This document shows positions 46,159 through 57,559 of a DNA stretch of 64,000 nt, in pieces. Position numbers and translations under genes: made by a program. A model generated the notes under the pieces. The model worked only from the letters and a program-made list of their open reading frames with translations, made no database searches and had not been told where the DNA came from. The stretch covers positions 211,376,744 to 211,440,743 of the forward strand of contig NC_081411.1 in the NCBI RefSeq assembly GCF_030272615.1. Direction: 5' to 3'. The DNA comes from Cryptomeria japonica (lineage: Eukaryota; Streptophyta; Pinopsida; Cupressales; Cupressaceae). Each line of letters begins with the position of its first letter. Within the stretch, counting starts at the first letter, position 1.

Positions 46159-46942
46159 TGTTAGGATTCCCAAAGATACTGAGAGGGGGGGTGAATCAGT
46201 ATCTGACTAGTATAATAATTTTTTTAACTTATAACATGAAAAGCATATTAAAATTGTGTATCGGTAAACTAGAAATAATGCAGCAAATAAGAATAACAAC
46301 CATAACAAGAAAAACACACCATAACACAATATTTTAATGAGGAAACCCGGTGTGGGAAAAACCTCGATGGGATTTGTGACCCACAATATTCACTTACTGG
46401 CCAATAAGAGAATATTATTGCTTACAATAGGGGCCTACACATACAAGAAGGCCAAGTGCCTACAACTCACTGCTTAGTTACAAAGGAAGTCACACTGACT
46501 TACAAAAATGGATTATTCAAAACCAATGTCTTGTACTACTTCAGATTAGCATCTTTTATGCCAAATTCAGTACCAGTTTAAGCTCTACTACATACATAAA
46601 CCCTTACCCAATAATTTGCATATTAGGTCTACTACCTTCTATTCATATTTCGCATCATATCATATCCTAAATGATCTAGAATGATCTCATACATATATGT
46701 CATATTACAATCCACCATGTCGGCTTACAAAAAGTTTTTGCAATTAATTACAAAATATGTTTATACAAAATTATTGTCGGCTAAAGTGCCGGTAATCTTC
46801 CTTTTCGGTGCCAGTGTTCTGTATGCCGATGTAGAGTCTTCTTGTGCCGGTGTCTGCTAGTATCACATGATTGTAAGGTTGCCATCAAGGACAATACCTT
46901 CAATCACCTACAATTTCTCATTGGAGTGTGCATTTTCTAACA
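46159..46942 (-). repeat. 5' LTR of NARD2
   Basis: 784 bp. The outer end reads TTCTAACA instead of TGCCAACA. It has G-run AGAGGGGGGGTGAATCA. Followed by target duplication taaat. Confidence 0.92.
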
Positions 46943-47986
46943 TAAATTGGAGGCACCGAAGGTAAAACTGGCTCTATTCTCTAGAAGATTTCTAGTTTTC
47001 ATGGTGTTACTAGGTGTCTCAAAGTCTGTTGTAGAGGAAATACCGCCAAGAAGGTCATGAAGGTCGCCATCTCAAGGAATTGGAAAGATGAAAAAGACAA
47101 GAGAGAAATGAAGCAAATGGTCACATAGATGGAAGAATACATCAATGCTATTCACAATCTAGATCCTCAACCATTGTTGTAGATACCAGTGTCATTTGAC
47201 CCTAAGTCTCCAGCAAACCAGAAGATGCTTGATCAACTTCAAAGGAACAGGGTAGTGACGGAGAAGTTTAACAAATGGTTGGACCTGATAATTCAACAAG
47301 GATCAGAATATATTATTAATCTGGTTAAGGTTTATAAGGATGTAGAAACCGTGAGTAAAGAGCTTGAGCTAGAGATAGTCGCCTGGGAAAAGGAAAGGAT
47401 CAAGTGGGTAGCGGTTCTCGCACAAATGAATGTTGTCCAAAAGTATGGAGTGATGAAGTTCCTAGTTGAGAAACTGGTGCAGAACCTAGATAATAATGTG
47501 CTATATGTGTCAAATAAAAATGTAGAATGGTGCAATTCAATCATCGGGAAGGGCCATGAAGAGTCCACCAAGCTACTCAAGGGACTGACTGACTTGATTG
47601 ACACTATATAGAAGGACCTTAAATTTATTGATATCCAACTCATACAGGAGGGAGCCAAGGTGATTGAGGAAGTTGTAGACATGACTAAGGTCTTTCAAGG
47701 CAGAGTCTGTTCCATTTAGACCACAAAATCTTTGACTACCGATGACTTTTCAAAGGTAGTAAGGATTGATTCAATGTTCATTGTCTGTTCAGATCACTTA
47801 GAGGTTCATAAAGCGAAGGTCACGCAGGTGAATATGGACAAAGAAGTGTGGAAGCAGAGGATCATACACATTGGCCTTCCCTATTTCCAAATTATCCTTA
47901 ACTTTTTGTTAGCACACCTAGAATGGCTTGGATGCGTGACAAAGAAGGACAAGCCCGTAACTTCCCTAGTTTCGGTGGATGCTTAG
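46943..47986 (+). pseudogene. Element A 3' extra ORF, main part
   Basis: Sense-strand ORF between integrase and 3' LTR of element A. One main phase from about 47060 reads VAISRNWKDEKDKREMKQMV, MEEYINAIHNLDPQP, then the open piece 47189-47611 (MSFDPKSPANQKMLDQLQRN, VVQKYGVMKFLVEKLVQNL), and after stops 47732-47986 with FSKVVRIDSMFIVCSDHLEV. Mainly helical and charged, about 300 residues. I do not recognise a family. Tat elements often carry an extra ORF here, so position rather than sequence gives the assignment. Confidence 0.55.
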
Positions 47987-48070
47987 TTGTTCTACAATGA
48001 AATGTTGGCCTTTCAGTGGCTATTAGTTTAGTTCTCTTTTATGTTATTTTAATAGTTTCTTTCACCAAAG
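47987..48070. other. Short non-coding piece before 3' LTR of A
   Basis: No clear polypurine tract is seen directly before 48071, so the exact LTR start is uncertain by some tens of bases. Confidence 0.4.
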
Positions 48071-48799
48071 TGAAAGTAAATGTTATTTGTTAATCATGTA
48101 AAAACTATGGCTTGGTGGCTATTTAAGCTGAAAAGCTTGCCTTTGAATGGATTCTGAAAATGTGATTTTGGAAACAATAGAAATTTTTTTGATACGAATT
48201 GTGGGAATGATACAATGGCTGATTATTAATGGAATGTTGTGTTCTCTTTGAATCTGTGCATTCTAGGATTCATAATCTTTCTTAGGTTGTTATGTGAGCA
48301 TGATATAATCTGGTATTCAGTAATCTTTGCATTTCTTTTCAATTCATATTTATTATAAGTTGTTGGATGACTCACATCATGTTGATCTACTCGATCCCCC
48401 TTGCCCTATGAGGCATGAGAGAGTCTCGATTGAGCTATTAGTTTCTCTTGTTGGGTCCCCATTTTGTTTTGAATGTATGTAGTAAATATGTTATAAATCA
48501 AAGTCTGTGAACTCTCCTTTTAACATTCCTTCAAAAAAATTTAGGCGTTTATTTGTGTTGATGGATAAATGTTGAAGCCTTTTCAATACTTTCTGCTTAA
48601 AAGTTTTACTATATCAATTATACAATTAATTCATTGTAAATCATACGAGGAGCTACCCTCTAATGCAGAGGTTGAATATTCATTAATTCTTCCAACTAGT
48701 TGTATATTTGTTTCTTTCTAAAGGGTAAAACAAAGTCATATTTTGCTTGAGAATATATTATTTAAAATTTCAAGAAGGAGACAAATCTATTCACCAACA
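48071..48799 (+). repeat. 3' LTR of element A
   Basis: About 729 bp, TGAAAGTAAATG to CACCAACA. Partner of 27397-28123. Confidence 0.85.
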
Positions 48800-48923
48800 T
48801 GAATAAATCTCTTTATAAGTCTCCTCAAGAGATTTCTAATCCCCCTTCCGAGACTTTATCTTCTACTCCTTTTAAAATCCCTTCTTCTAGGAATAAGGCT
48901 CTAATGAATTACACTTATCCAAC
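48800..48923 (+). pseudogene. Left half of a small split ORF in the flank
   Basis: From ATG at 48799-48801 the frame is open, with MNKSLYKSPQEISNPPSETL and FKIPSSRNKALMNYTYP, then is cut by element C at 48924. Beyond element C (63819 on) the frame can continue TSPKISCVQEKFDLVAYSSP to a TGA near 63909. Ser/Pro-rich, of unknown nature: host sequence or part of an older transposon. Confidence 0.35.
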
Positions 48924-50334
48924 TGATGGTATGATGAAAGAATAAGTATCCGATAGAATACTAAGAGGGGGGGTGAATCAATATATTGAAAAACTGATAC
49001 AAAGTTCCCAAGCTCAAACTCAATCAAACAAAGTAAACATATCTCAGTCAAGATCAATATTCTTAGGAATACTTGACATTAACCAGTTTAACTGTTATGA
49101 CAACTTTTAGCAGTAAACACCTTCAATCTTGTAAACATCAACAATGCTTAATCTTAACTCAACATATTCATCTCTCAATGCTTCTACTTAACATGCCTTA
49201 TCAGAAATTAACCAAATCAACAAATAAGATTGCAACCACAAAAGCATTCACCACTTGACACAAATGTTTATATGTGGAAAACCCAAATAGGTAAAAACTA
49301 CGATGAGATGGGACTCACAAGGATAGCTATCTGAGCTCTCTTGAATTTTTCCCTGTTAAGAGCCAAAGCCTATTAGAGCTTTACAATAAGTCCTGTTAAG
49401 AACTAATTCTGGTTATGAATCACCCAATTAAGGGATTTACAAATATGCCTTGTTAGAAGAACAATACCCTATTAGGAGTAACCTCGCTAGAGGATTTAAG
49501 AATCCAAGCTAATGGACCAACTTGTTAGAGGATTTAATGAGTAACCAAGCTTGTTAGATCTTACCTGGTTAAGGGATTTTACTTATGTTGTAATTTTTAG
49601 AAAACTTTCGGATTTCTTGATCTATTTGAGTAGCACTACATTTTCTTGATCAGATCCTTCTAAGCTTCAATCTGCCTTCACTCAAAAATGCAGATCCATT
49701 CACTGGTTGGGAAACCACACACTCAATGGTTTTTCTACCAATCTTTCCAACAACCTTTACAAACAACTTCATCAACCTTAAATACAAATCAATCAGGTCG
49801 GTAACACAACAGAAATTGAATTCTCATCATTGAGATTACAAACAAGTCGGTTCAATCTTGACCATTAGAAATCATGACAATCTCTTCACATTAGTCAAGA
49901 CAATTCCAACCGCTCCATTGGACTTTGTAACTCATCACACGATATGTATTAAATGCAATCCACTTTGCTCCTTCCCTAGACAATAAGAAAATGTACCAAA
50001 CCAATTTGAATTTATCCTCATACAATTATCACACGTGTCTCCATCATTAAATTTCATCAGATAATAAACCAACAAACTTGATTGGTTAGGGTTTAACAAC
50101 TGGTAGGGTTTACCGGTTACATTACATAGAAAGGTTTGACCCTTTACAATGGTTCACCGGTTCAACTCATACACTTTACATATCGGTTACAATATCATCT
50201 ACAACTCTCTTCTTACTGGTTACTAGCCAATATCAAAAACAACAATATTAGCAATAACATGAGTACCTTTTACTGGTTCAATTGATATCAATGACAATAT
50301 ATCATTAATGCAATCTCTATGCAAAATTCCAACA
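48924..50334 (-). repeat. 3' LTR of element C
   Basis: Starts TGATGGTATGATG on the plus strand and ends TTCCAACA before the PPT. It contains G-run TAAGAGGGGGGGTGAATCA at about 48962-48980 and a series of GTTAAGGGATTT / GTTAGAGGATTT motifs at 49330-49580. Confidence 0.9.
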
Positions 50335-50346
50335 ATCTCCCCCTTT
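50335..50346 (-). other. Polypurine tract of element C
   Basis: Minus strand AAAGGGGGAGAT before the LTR. A second tract AAAGGGGGAGAA is at 50522-50533. Confidence 0.85.
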
Positions 50347-50695
50347 GGCATTGATGGCAATACAAATATCAATGCCTCTGATTGTTGTTGAGATTGGTGA
50401 ATAGGAATCCTAGTTTCCATTACCAAGTATTAACCTTTCTCTGTGTGTCTTCAGCCTACCACTGGTGAGTAAGAATCCTGGTTTACATTACCAAGTATTC
50501 ACCTTATCAGACACATAATTCTTCTCCCCCTTTAACAACAATGCTAAAGTGAAAGTAAAACATGTAATTCTACTCTCACTGTGCATCAACATCATTGTGC
50601 AACTTGATGCTCCCCTTGTCGAATACATCCACTCCTTCATCAATCCATATAAGTTTCTATGAGTAATTCAGGGACTGATGCAAACAACATCATGT

Positions 50696-52301
50696 TCAAC
50701 TAACTTCATGAAGAGGGACAACCCCCAATTGACTTCTAAGATAATAAAAAATGGTCTTAGGTAGAGGTTTGGTAAAGATATCTACAAGATACTCCTTGGT
50801 AGAAACATGCTCCAAGATAACATCTTTACTTTCAACTTTTACCCTCAAGAAGTGATATTTCAATTCAATGTGCTTAGTTCTTGTGTGCAAAATAGGATTT
50901 TTAGAAATGTTTATAGCACTTGTATTATCACACAAAATCTTTATAGGTTCTAAGATTTTCATCTTCAAACCTTCCAAAATGTGCCTTATCCACATAGCTT
51001 GTGTGCAATTCATATAAGCAGCTACATATTCATCTTCAACAGTAGATTGTGAAGTGCAACTCTTCTTTTTATTACTCCATGAGACTAGCCTTCCTCCTAG
51101 AAAGAATGCTCCACTAGTAGTACTCTTCTGGTCATCAATATTTCCTGCCCAATCAACATCTGTGTATGCCTGCAAGTCAAAATATCTATCATATGGATAC
51201 CATAATCCATAATCAATAGTACCTTTCAGATATCTAAAGATTCTCTTAGTTGCCATCAGATGTGCCTCCTTTGGATTCTTCTGAAATCTAGCCACAATAC
51301 CAATTGCATGGGCAATATCCGATCGACTGTGAACAACATAGTGTAGTTTTCCAATGATTGACCTGAATTCCTTTTCATCTAAATAATTAGATGCATCTTC
51401 CTTGGACAATTTACAACCTGTAACCATTGGGGTTCCAACTAGTTTATAGACACTCATATTGAAAGTCTTCAAAACCTCCTTCACATACTTGGATTGAGTA
51501 ATAAAAATACCATTCTTCATCTATTGTATTTGTAAGCTTATGAAAAAATTTATTTCCCCTTCTAATGACATCTCAAATTCATTCTTCATTTCCTCCAAAT
51601 ATAATGTCATCTACAAATACTTCACTGACCAATATATCATCTCCTTCAGACTTGAGATAAATGTCGATGTCATCATTGGTTCTAGCAAATCCTATCTTCA
51701 TTGGATGAGTATGAAGTCATTCATACCATGCTCTGGGTGCCTACTTTAGTCCATACAAAGCTTTATGCATTTTGCATACCATGTCTTCCTTATCTATCAA
51801 TGCATAACCATTGGGATTATCTATATAAACCTCTTCTTCTAGTATCCCATTCAAGAATGCAGACTTGATATCCATCTTGTATACTTTGAACTTCTTATGA
51901 TCTGCAAATGCAAGTAGTGTCCCGACACCTTCCAATCTTGCTACTAGTACAAAAGTTTCTCCATAGTCTTCTCCTTCTTCTTGTGCATAACCTTTGCATA
52001 CTAATCTTGCCTTATTGTGAACTACAACACCATCTTCATTTAACTTGTTTATGAATACCCATTTAGTACCTATAACATTTTTGTTTACCAGTTGGGGTAC
52101 CAGGGTCCAAGTGTTGTTGTTCTCAATTTCTTCCAACTCCTCCTCCATAGCTTTCACCCAATGATCATCACCAAATGCCTCCTTATAATTTATGGGATCA
52201 AAGGTGGATATCATGCAAGAGTTATCTCTTATTATCCTTCTAGCTAGTACTCCAGCATCCTTATCCCCAATTATTTGTTCAGGATTGTGATTCAGTCTCA
52301 C
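50696..52301 (-). pseudogene. Reverse transcriptase and RNase H of element C
   Basis: RVT_2-type RT. 51741-52301: [58 protein letters not shown] and HKALYGLK-stop (Gln in relatives). A short broken part has SEVFVDDIIFGGN with the catalytic Asp pair near 51595, and a frame change follows. 50696-51520: KLHYVVHSRSDIAHAIGIVA, YGLWYPYDRYFDLQAYTDVD, ADWAGNIDDQKSTTSG, and the RNase H end ILCDNTSAINISKNPILHTR and KHIELKYHFLR. About three stops and one frameshift. Confidence 0.88.
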
Positions 52302-52625
52302 ATACCTAGGAATAACATGATCATTCTCTTCAGGTTCATCTTCTTTATTGTCATCTTCCTCTAAATTTTTTTATTCTGGTTGAACAAGTACATCAGGATT
52401 TGCTTTACCGGTTTCTAATTTAACAGTTTCAGGTTCTAAAATAAAAATGCAAGGATCTTCATCCTTCTTCTCAGAACTAGTTCCTTCTGATATTCAAGAC
52501 AATAATGTACACGAACATTAGCACTCTCAACAAAATTTGTGTCTTGTTGTTGAAGAATTTATAGGCCTTACTCTTGGTGGAATAGCCAAGAAATATGCCT
52601 TCATCACTCTTAGCTTCAAACTTTC
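52302..52625 (-). pseudogene. Linker between integrase and RT of element C
   Basis: Broken sequence carrying the usual copia linker; pieces such as GIFLGYSTKSKAYK can be read in a shifted phase, and an acidic part precedes RT. No other gene. Confidence 0.5.
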
Positions 52626-53177
52626 TTATGTAGTCACCTCTTTTAATAAAAATTTTGCTACCAATATTTTAAAATAGCTAACATCAGGTGATCTCCCATA
52701 CCAGTACTCATATGGGGTTTTGTCCTTACCTCTTTTTACTAGAACTCGGTTCATTTTGTAGACAATTGTACTTAAAGCTTCTTTCCAAAAGGTTTTTGAT
52801 ACACCTCCTTGTATCAACATAGTTCTAGCAGCTTCAACCATTGACCGGTTGTTTCTCTTTGTTATACCATTCTGTTGTGGTATCCTTAGTACGAAAAGTT
52901 GCCACTTGATACAATTATCATCACAATATTTAGTGAAATCTGCATAAGTGAATTCACCACCTTGATCTATTCTTAGATATTTTATCTTTTTGCCACTCCC
53001 TTTCTCAGGTAAGGCTCTGAGTGCCTTGAATTTGCCAAAAGATTCATTCTTATCCTTCAAGAATGTGACGCATGTCATCCTTGAACAATCATTAGTGAAT
53101 ATCATGAAGTATATGTCACATTGAATGCTTCTTGTTCTTATTGGTCCGCATAGGTCTGTATGAACCAAATCTAACAA
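52626..53177 (-). pseudogene. Integrase core of element C
   Basis: Copia integrase with LDLVHTDLCGPI (first Asp), KIKYLRIDQGGEFTYADF (second Asp) and PQQNGITKRNNRSMVEAART, where the third acidic residue (Glu in ERKNR of the family, as in element D) is Lys. Then FWKEALSTIVYKMNR and TPYEYWYGRSPDVSYFKI, followed by a frameshift. The catalytic triad is incomplete. Confidence 0.85.
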
Positions 53178-53735
53178 ATTCTCTACTGAGAATTACTTGC
53201 AATTGAAAGTTGAAGAAGTCATCTTTCTTAGTTGACATTCTTTACAAAGAGCATTAACCAGTTTGTCTAGCTGAGGCAGACCTCTTACTGTCTTAGAGTT
53301 GCTTCCTTTAATAATATTGTCAAAATTTATATGATAAAATCTCATATACCAAAGACAGCTATCATATAATTTTGCAATCATACAGTTGCTAACTTTAGGA
53401 TTGAGATGAAATAGATTACCTTTGGTTTGTTTTCCGGTTGCAATTAACTCTAGTGGGTAACCTCTATCATTAATTTCTGCCACACTTAATAGATTGTTCT
53501 TTAGGCCTTCAAACCAATAGACATCATCAGCACTAATCTTCCCATTAAGAGAAATAACTCCCTTACCTTCTACCATACAAGGTGAGTCATTGCCAAATCT
53601 GGCAATACCGCCATCAAATTCCTTGAGGGAAAGAAATTTGCTCCAATCACCGGCCATGTGATGTGAACAACCACTATCAATGATCCAATAATCAGAGTTA
53701 TCCATTCTGGATACTAGTGCCTTCTGATGTAATAC
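53178..53735 (-). pseudogene. Protease and pre-integrase of element C
   Basis: YWIIDSGCSHHMAGDWSKF is the copia protease active site (D-S-G). FLSLKEFDGGIARFGND, VYWFEGLKNNLLSVAEI and an LFHLNPKVSNCM segment follow, then the gag-pre-integrase zinc region CKECQLRKMTSSTF. The reading frame begins upstream in sequence now at 61362 and is split by element D. Confidence 0.85.
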
Positions 53736-55219
53736 TGTAAAGCTCTGATGCCAATAGTTTATAAGATGAGAGAGGGGGGGGTGAATCATACAAACTTAAT
53801 CTTCAATATATTCAACAGATTCAACCTCGGTAGCTTACACTTTCAGAATATATAACCAAAAATGTAAAACATTCAAACTCATGAACAGATAACATCACAA
53901 CACATATAACACCAGATTTAATGTGGAAGCCCAAATAGGGAAAAACCACTATGGGATTTCAGACCCACTAAGAAATATACCCTTCTAGAGTATGCTCGGT
54001 TAAAAGCTAATCCTATTAAAGATTACAAACACATTGCTAGATGTGACCCGGTTAAGGGATTTCCCTCAAACTTGTTAGACTCTTGCACTTTGTTAGAAAT
54101 GACCTTGTCAAAGGATTTCAAACACTCATTTAGAATGTTACCTTGCTAGAGGGTTTACAAATAAGACTGTTAGGTCCACTTAGTTAAGAGATTTTCTATC
54201 ACTTACAAAATAAATAATAGTAGTAAAATATATCTGCAACTTCACATATAAAATGCTAAAGTAGATTCTATTTGCTCAAAACAATCTTGTCATAAGAGTT
54301 ATCTTGTCCCTTGTTGGGCTTGCTGGGCTTCTCAATCTATTCTCAATCTGTTCTTCAATTAGATCTTCAAGCTTCTAAGCTTGGTAAACATTCCTATAGC
54401 ATCACTATGCATACATTTGCCTGCTTATATTGTTTATCAACAATTCCTTATTTATAAACAATTTCTAACCGCTTAATCTCCGTGATCACATTTCACATGA
54501 TCAATCTTAGCCATCAAATCATCAAACTTGACTAGGTTCAATGTATCCTTCGATCTGAAAATGTTTTACTTCACCCTGGAACTTGTGCTAGGTTATTGCA
54601 GTTCAATCTATGTTGTAGATCTTCCTCTTGATTTTCCATTGCCATAGATTCTTAACAAACTTCTTGCGCGACATACCAATCATTTATTCATCTCTAGCTC
54701 ATCAGCATCCTTCATTAAATAATGCTTTTATTCATCCAATGTGATCTATTATAAATTGGTTGTAACTCAGTTAATATTGAACTTCACTCAGTAGAGATTC
54801 TGCCTTCTTTAACCGATATCGATAACCTTAGGGTTTACCGACTAGGTTCTTTTCTCGGTGACATAATATAGTATTAAACTTATAATCAACAACATATGTA
54901 GGATATCAAAACAATAAAAAACAACATGATCTCATCATTGTCTAACTCGGTAATAGTTGCCCATTGAATAACTTATTTCTCCCCTTCATTATCACATTCT
55001 TTCTGTGTCTCTTACTGGCCTCTTAATACTCATCAAAACATACTTCTCAAGATATGGCAACATCATACTAAATCATAAAATCAATTTCTTGACATCAATG
55101 ACAAAGTAATATTATTAAGATAGTAATCATCCTTCTTTAGTTATATGAATAATCTCCAACAACCTTCTCAATATCCTTATTGAAATACCAACAATCTCCT
55201 TTCTATTGTAATGCCAACA
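53736..55219 (-). repeat. 3' LTR of element D
   Basis: Plus strand TGTAAAGCTCTGATGCC to TGCCAACA. It has a G-run GAGAGAGGGGGGGGTGAATCA near 53767-53788. The first 20 bp resemble the primer site (see findings). Confidence 0.92.
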
Positions 55220-55231
55220 ATCTCCCCCTTT
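55220..55231 (-). other. Polypurine tract of element D
   Basis: Minus strand AAAGGGGGAGAT before the LTR. A second tract AAAGGGGGAG is at 55401-55410. Confidence 0.85.
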
Positions 55232-55615
55232 GGCATTGATGGCAAAACCAACTTTAAATAGTAATACCAACTTGATTTATTCCAACTGATTCAGATTCAA
55301 ATTGTTGTTAGACTTCTCCTGTTATCCTTGAGTTGTTTAAACCTTCTCCTGACATCTTCTATTATTTTATCCATTTAGACTTTCTTCTCCATTTAGTCTT
55401 CTCCCCCTTTGACAACAATGCCAAAAGGAAAAACTAATTCATGATTTCTGCCATCGTGACGTAATTTCCTTGCAGTTTCATTCACGGTCAGAGCATCTTT
55501 TCTCCAATCACTATTTCCTGCACACCTTTAGAAAGCCTCCTAAAGTGCTTAATCAACATCAATCCACAAATAATGTTCAATGGAGTCATCAAATCGATGC
55601 TTTCACCGAACTTTG

Positions 55616-57150
55616 TTAGTGAGTAGAAGATAGGGGTAGGACCCCTAACTTGCTTCTGAGATACTCAAAAGTGTCCCTTGGTAGTGGCTTTGTGAAGATG
55701 TCTTCTATTTGCTTCTTTGAACTGATATATTCCAGCACAACTTTCTTCTCTTGAATTTCTTCTCTGAGATAATGATACTTTATAGAGATATGCTTTGTCT
55801 TAGAGTGCATTACCAGATTCTTTGAAATGGTAATGGCACAAGTATTATCACAGAATATAGTTACTGGCTCGGTAACTTTCTCATTTATACCTTCCAACAA
55901 GTGCTTGATCCATGCTATATTGGAATTCAATGCTACAACGACATATTCAGCTTCAACTGTTGACTGTGAAATGCATCCTTGTTTCTTGCTAAGCCAGCTT
56001 ACTAGTCTATCTCCCAAAAAGAAAGCTCCACTGCTTGTGCTTTTCCTATCATCAATGTTTCCTTCCCAATCAGCATCAGTATAAACTTTTAAATAAAAAT
56101 CATTCATCATTTCATATACTAAGCCATAGTCTTTAGTGCCTCTCGGGTATCTAAAAATTCTCTTGATTGTTGTCATATGGGTTTCTTTGGGATCTGCAGA
56201 AAATCTTGCAACTATTCCTACTACATGTGCTATATCCGGCCTATTGTGAACAACATATTGCAACTTTCCAATCATAGATCGGTAAAGTGTCTCATCAATA
56301 GATGCATATTCATCATTCTTTGATAGTTTACAGTTAGTAGTCATAGGAGTACTTATAGGTTTAGAATCCTCCATTCCAAATTTCTTCAAGATTTCCTTTA
56401 TGTACTTGGATTGAGTAATGAAAATCTCATCTTTCATTTGGAGTATTTGTAAATATATAAAATACTTTATTTCATTGATTAATGACATCTCAAATTCTTT
56501 GCACATTTCATTTCCAAAGTTCTTGTATAGAGAATCATTTCCACAAAAAATAATATCATCAACAAATATGGCTAAGATCAGTATACCATTGTCCTCATCA
56601 TTCTTCATGTACATATTGTTGTTTTCGCTTGTCCTTCTAAATCCAATCTTGATCAAATAAGAGTGCAATCTTTCATACCATGCTCTAGGTGCTTGTTTTA
56701 GACCATATAAAGCTTTGTTCAATTTACATACTTGATCTTTATTCTTGTCTTCAACAAATCCTTCGGGCTATTCAATATAAACTTCTTCTTCTAGTATACC
56801 ATTCAAAAATGCAGATTTAACATCCATTTGATCTACCTTGAAATTTTTGAAAGCAGCATATGCCAACAATGTTCTTACTCCCTGAAGTCTAGCCACAGGT
56901 GCAAAAGTCTCACCATAATCTATTCCTTCTTCTTGAGCATAACCTTTGCAAACTAGTCTTTCTTTATTCTGAATGACCTCACCTTTTTCATTTAGCTTGT
57001 TTCTGAAAATCTACTTTGTATCGATTACATTTTTGTCCTTCAATCTTGGGACCAATGTCCATGTTTCATTCTTCTTTATTTGATCAATCTCTTCTGTCAT
57101 AGCATTTACCTAATCTTCATTGTTAAATGCCTCTTTTACTATTCTCAGTT
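55616..57150 (-). pseudogene. Reverse transcriptase and RNase H of element D
   Basis: The part 56723-57150 is in the same frame but broken by stops; it reads [34 protein letters not shown] and [20 protein letters not shown]. The open part 55616-56722 (368 codons) starts MNKALYGLKQAPRAWYERLH and holds ILAIFVDDIIFCGN (both catalytic Asp), GKLQYVVHNRPDIAHVVGIV, YTDADWEGNIDDRKSTSSG, STVEAEYVVVALNS and the RNase H end IFCDNTCAITISKN, KHISIKYHYLREEIQE. Best-preserved RT of the window. Confidence 0.9.
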
Positions 57151-57559
57151 CAAATTCAGATATCAGACATGTGTTCTATATCAATTTGTTCCTTGTCATC
57201 ACTGGATCATCCTGATCTCCTATAATCTGACTTGATGCATGATTTCTTTTGACATATTTGGCTAATATATGCTCGATAGGCTCTGTATGATCTTCTTCAT
57301 CACTCGGTAACTAGATATTATCTTCATTTTCTTCAGCAACTTTCACGGTAGGATTTCTCAGTTGAACATAAACAAATTCTTCATAATTTTCTGGTTCTTT
57401 GGAATTTCCTTCATCATTTCTTTCTGCAAATTCATCAATTTTCACATTTGCACTTTCTACTATTTTATTAGATGATTTGATCAAACATTTAAATGCTTTA
57501 CTTCTAGAAGAATAACCAAGAAATGTTCCTTCCTCACTTTTCTGATCAAACTTTCCATT
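57151..57559 (-). pseudogene. Integrase to RT linker of element D
   Basis: Same frame as the RT with stops near 57175 and 57312. Readable pieces: GTFLGYSSRSKAFKC, an acidic NDEGNSKEPENYEEFVYVQL and HTEPIEHILAKYVKRNH. Confidence 0.6.

Larger units (their letters stand above)
40239..46942 (-). mobile_element. NARD2: second pol-less element of the NARD family
   Basis: 6704 bp, target duplication taaat (40234-40238 and 46943-46947). The empty site is seen at 9165. LTRs of 790 and 784 bp. Same plan as NARD1: primer site (minus strand TGGTATCAGAGT), ORF1, ORF2, PPT. No pol domain. It differs from NARD1 throughout (LTR ends TGTTAGGATTCCC versus TGTTAGGGGTCCC), so it is a sister subfamily, not a duplication of this locus. 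Confidence 0.9.
27397..48799 (+). mobile_element. Element A: Ty3/gypsy element with two nested insertions
   Basis: LTRs of about 728 bp at 27397-28123 and 48071-48799. In order on the + strand: primer site, gag, protease, archaeal-type RNase H (split by NARD1), RT, RNase H remnant, integrase, extra ORF (split by NARD2), 3' LTR. Removing the two insertions leaves a unit of about 8.1 kb. The left LTR lacks its first base or two at the junction with element B, so no target duplication can be tested. All coding parts carry stops and frameshifts. Confidence 0.85.

Noticed and set aside
49073-49258. Small ORF found almost identically at 62541-62726
   Set aside because: It is simply repeated because it lies in both LTRs of element C; no coding signature.
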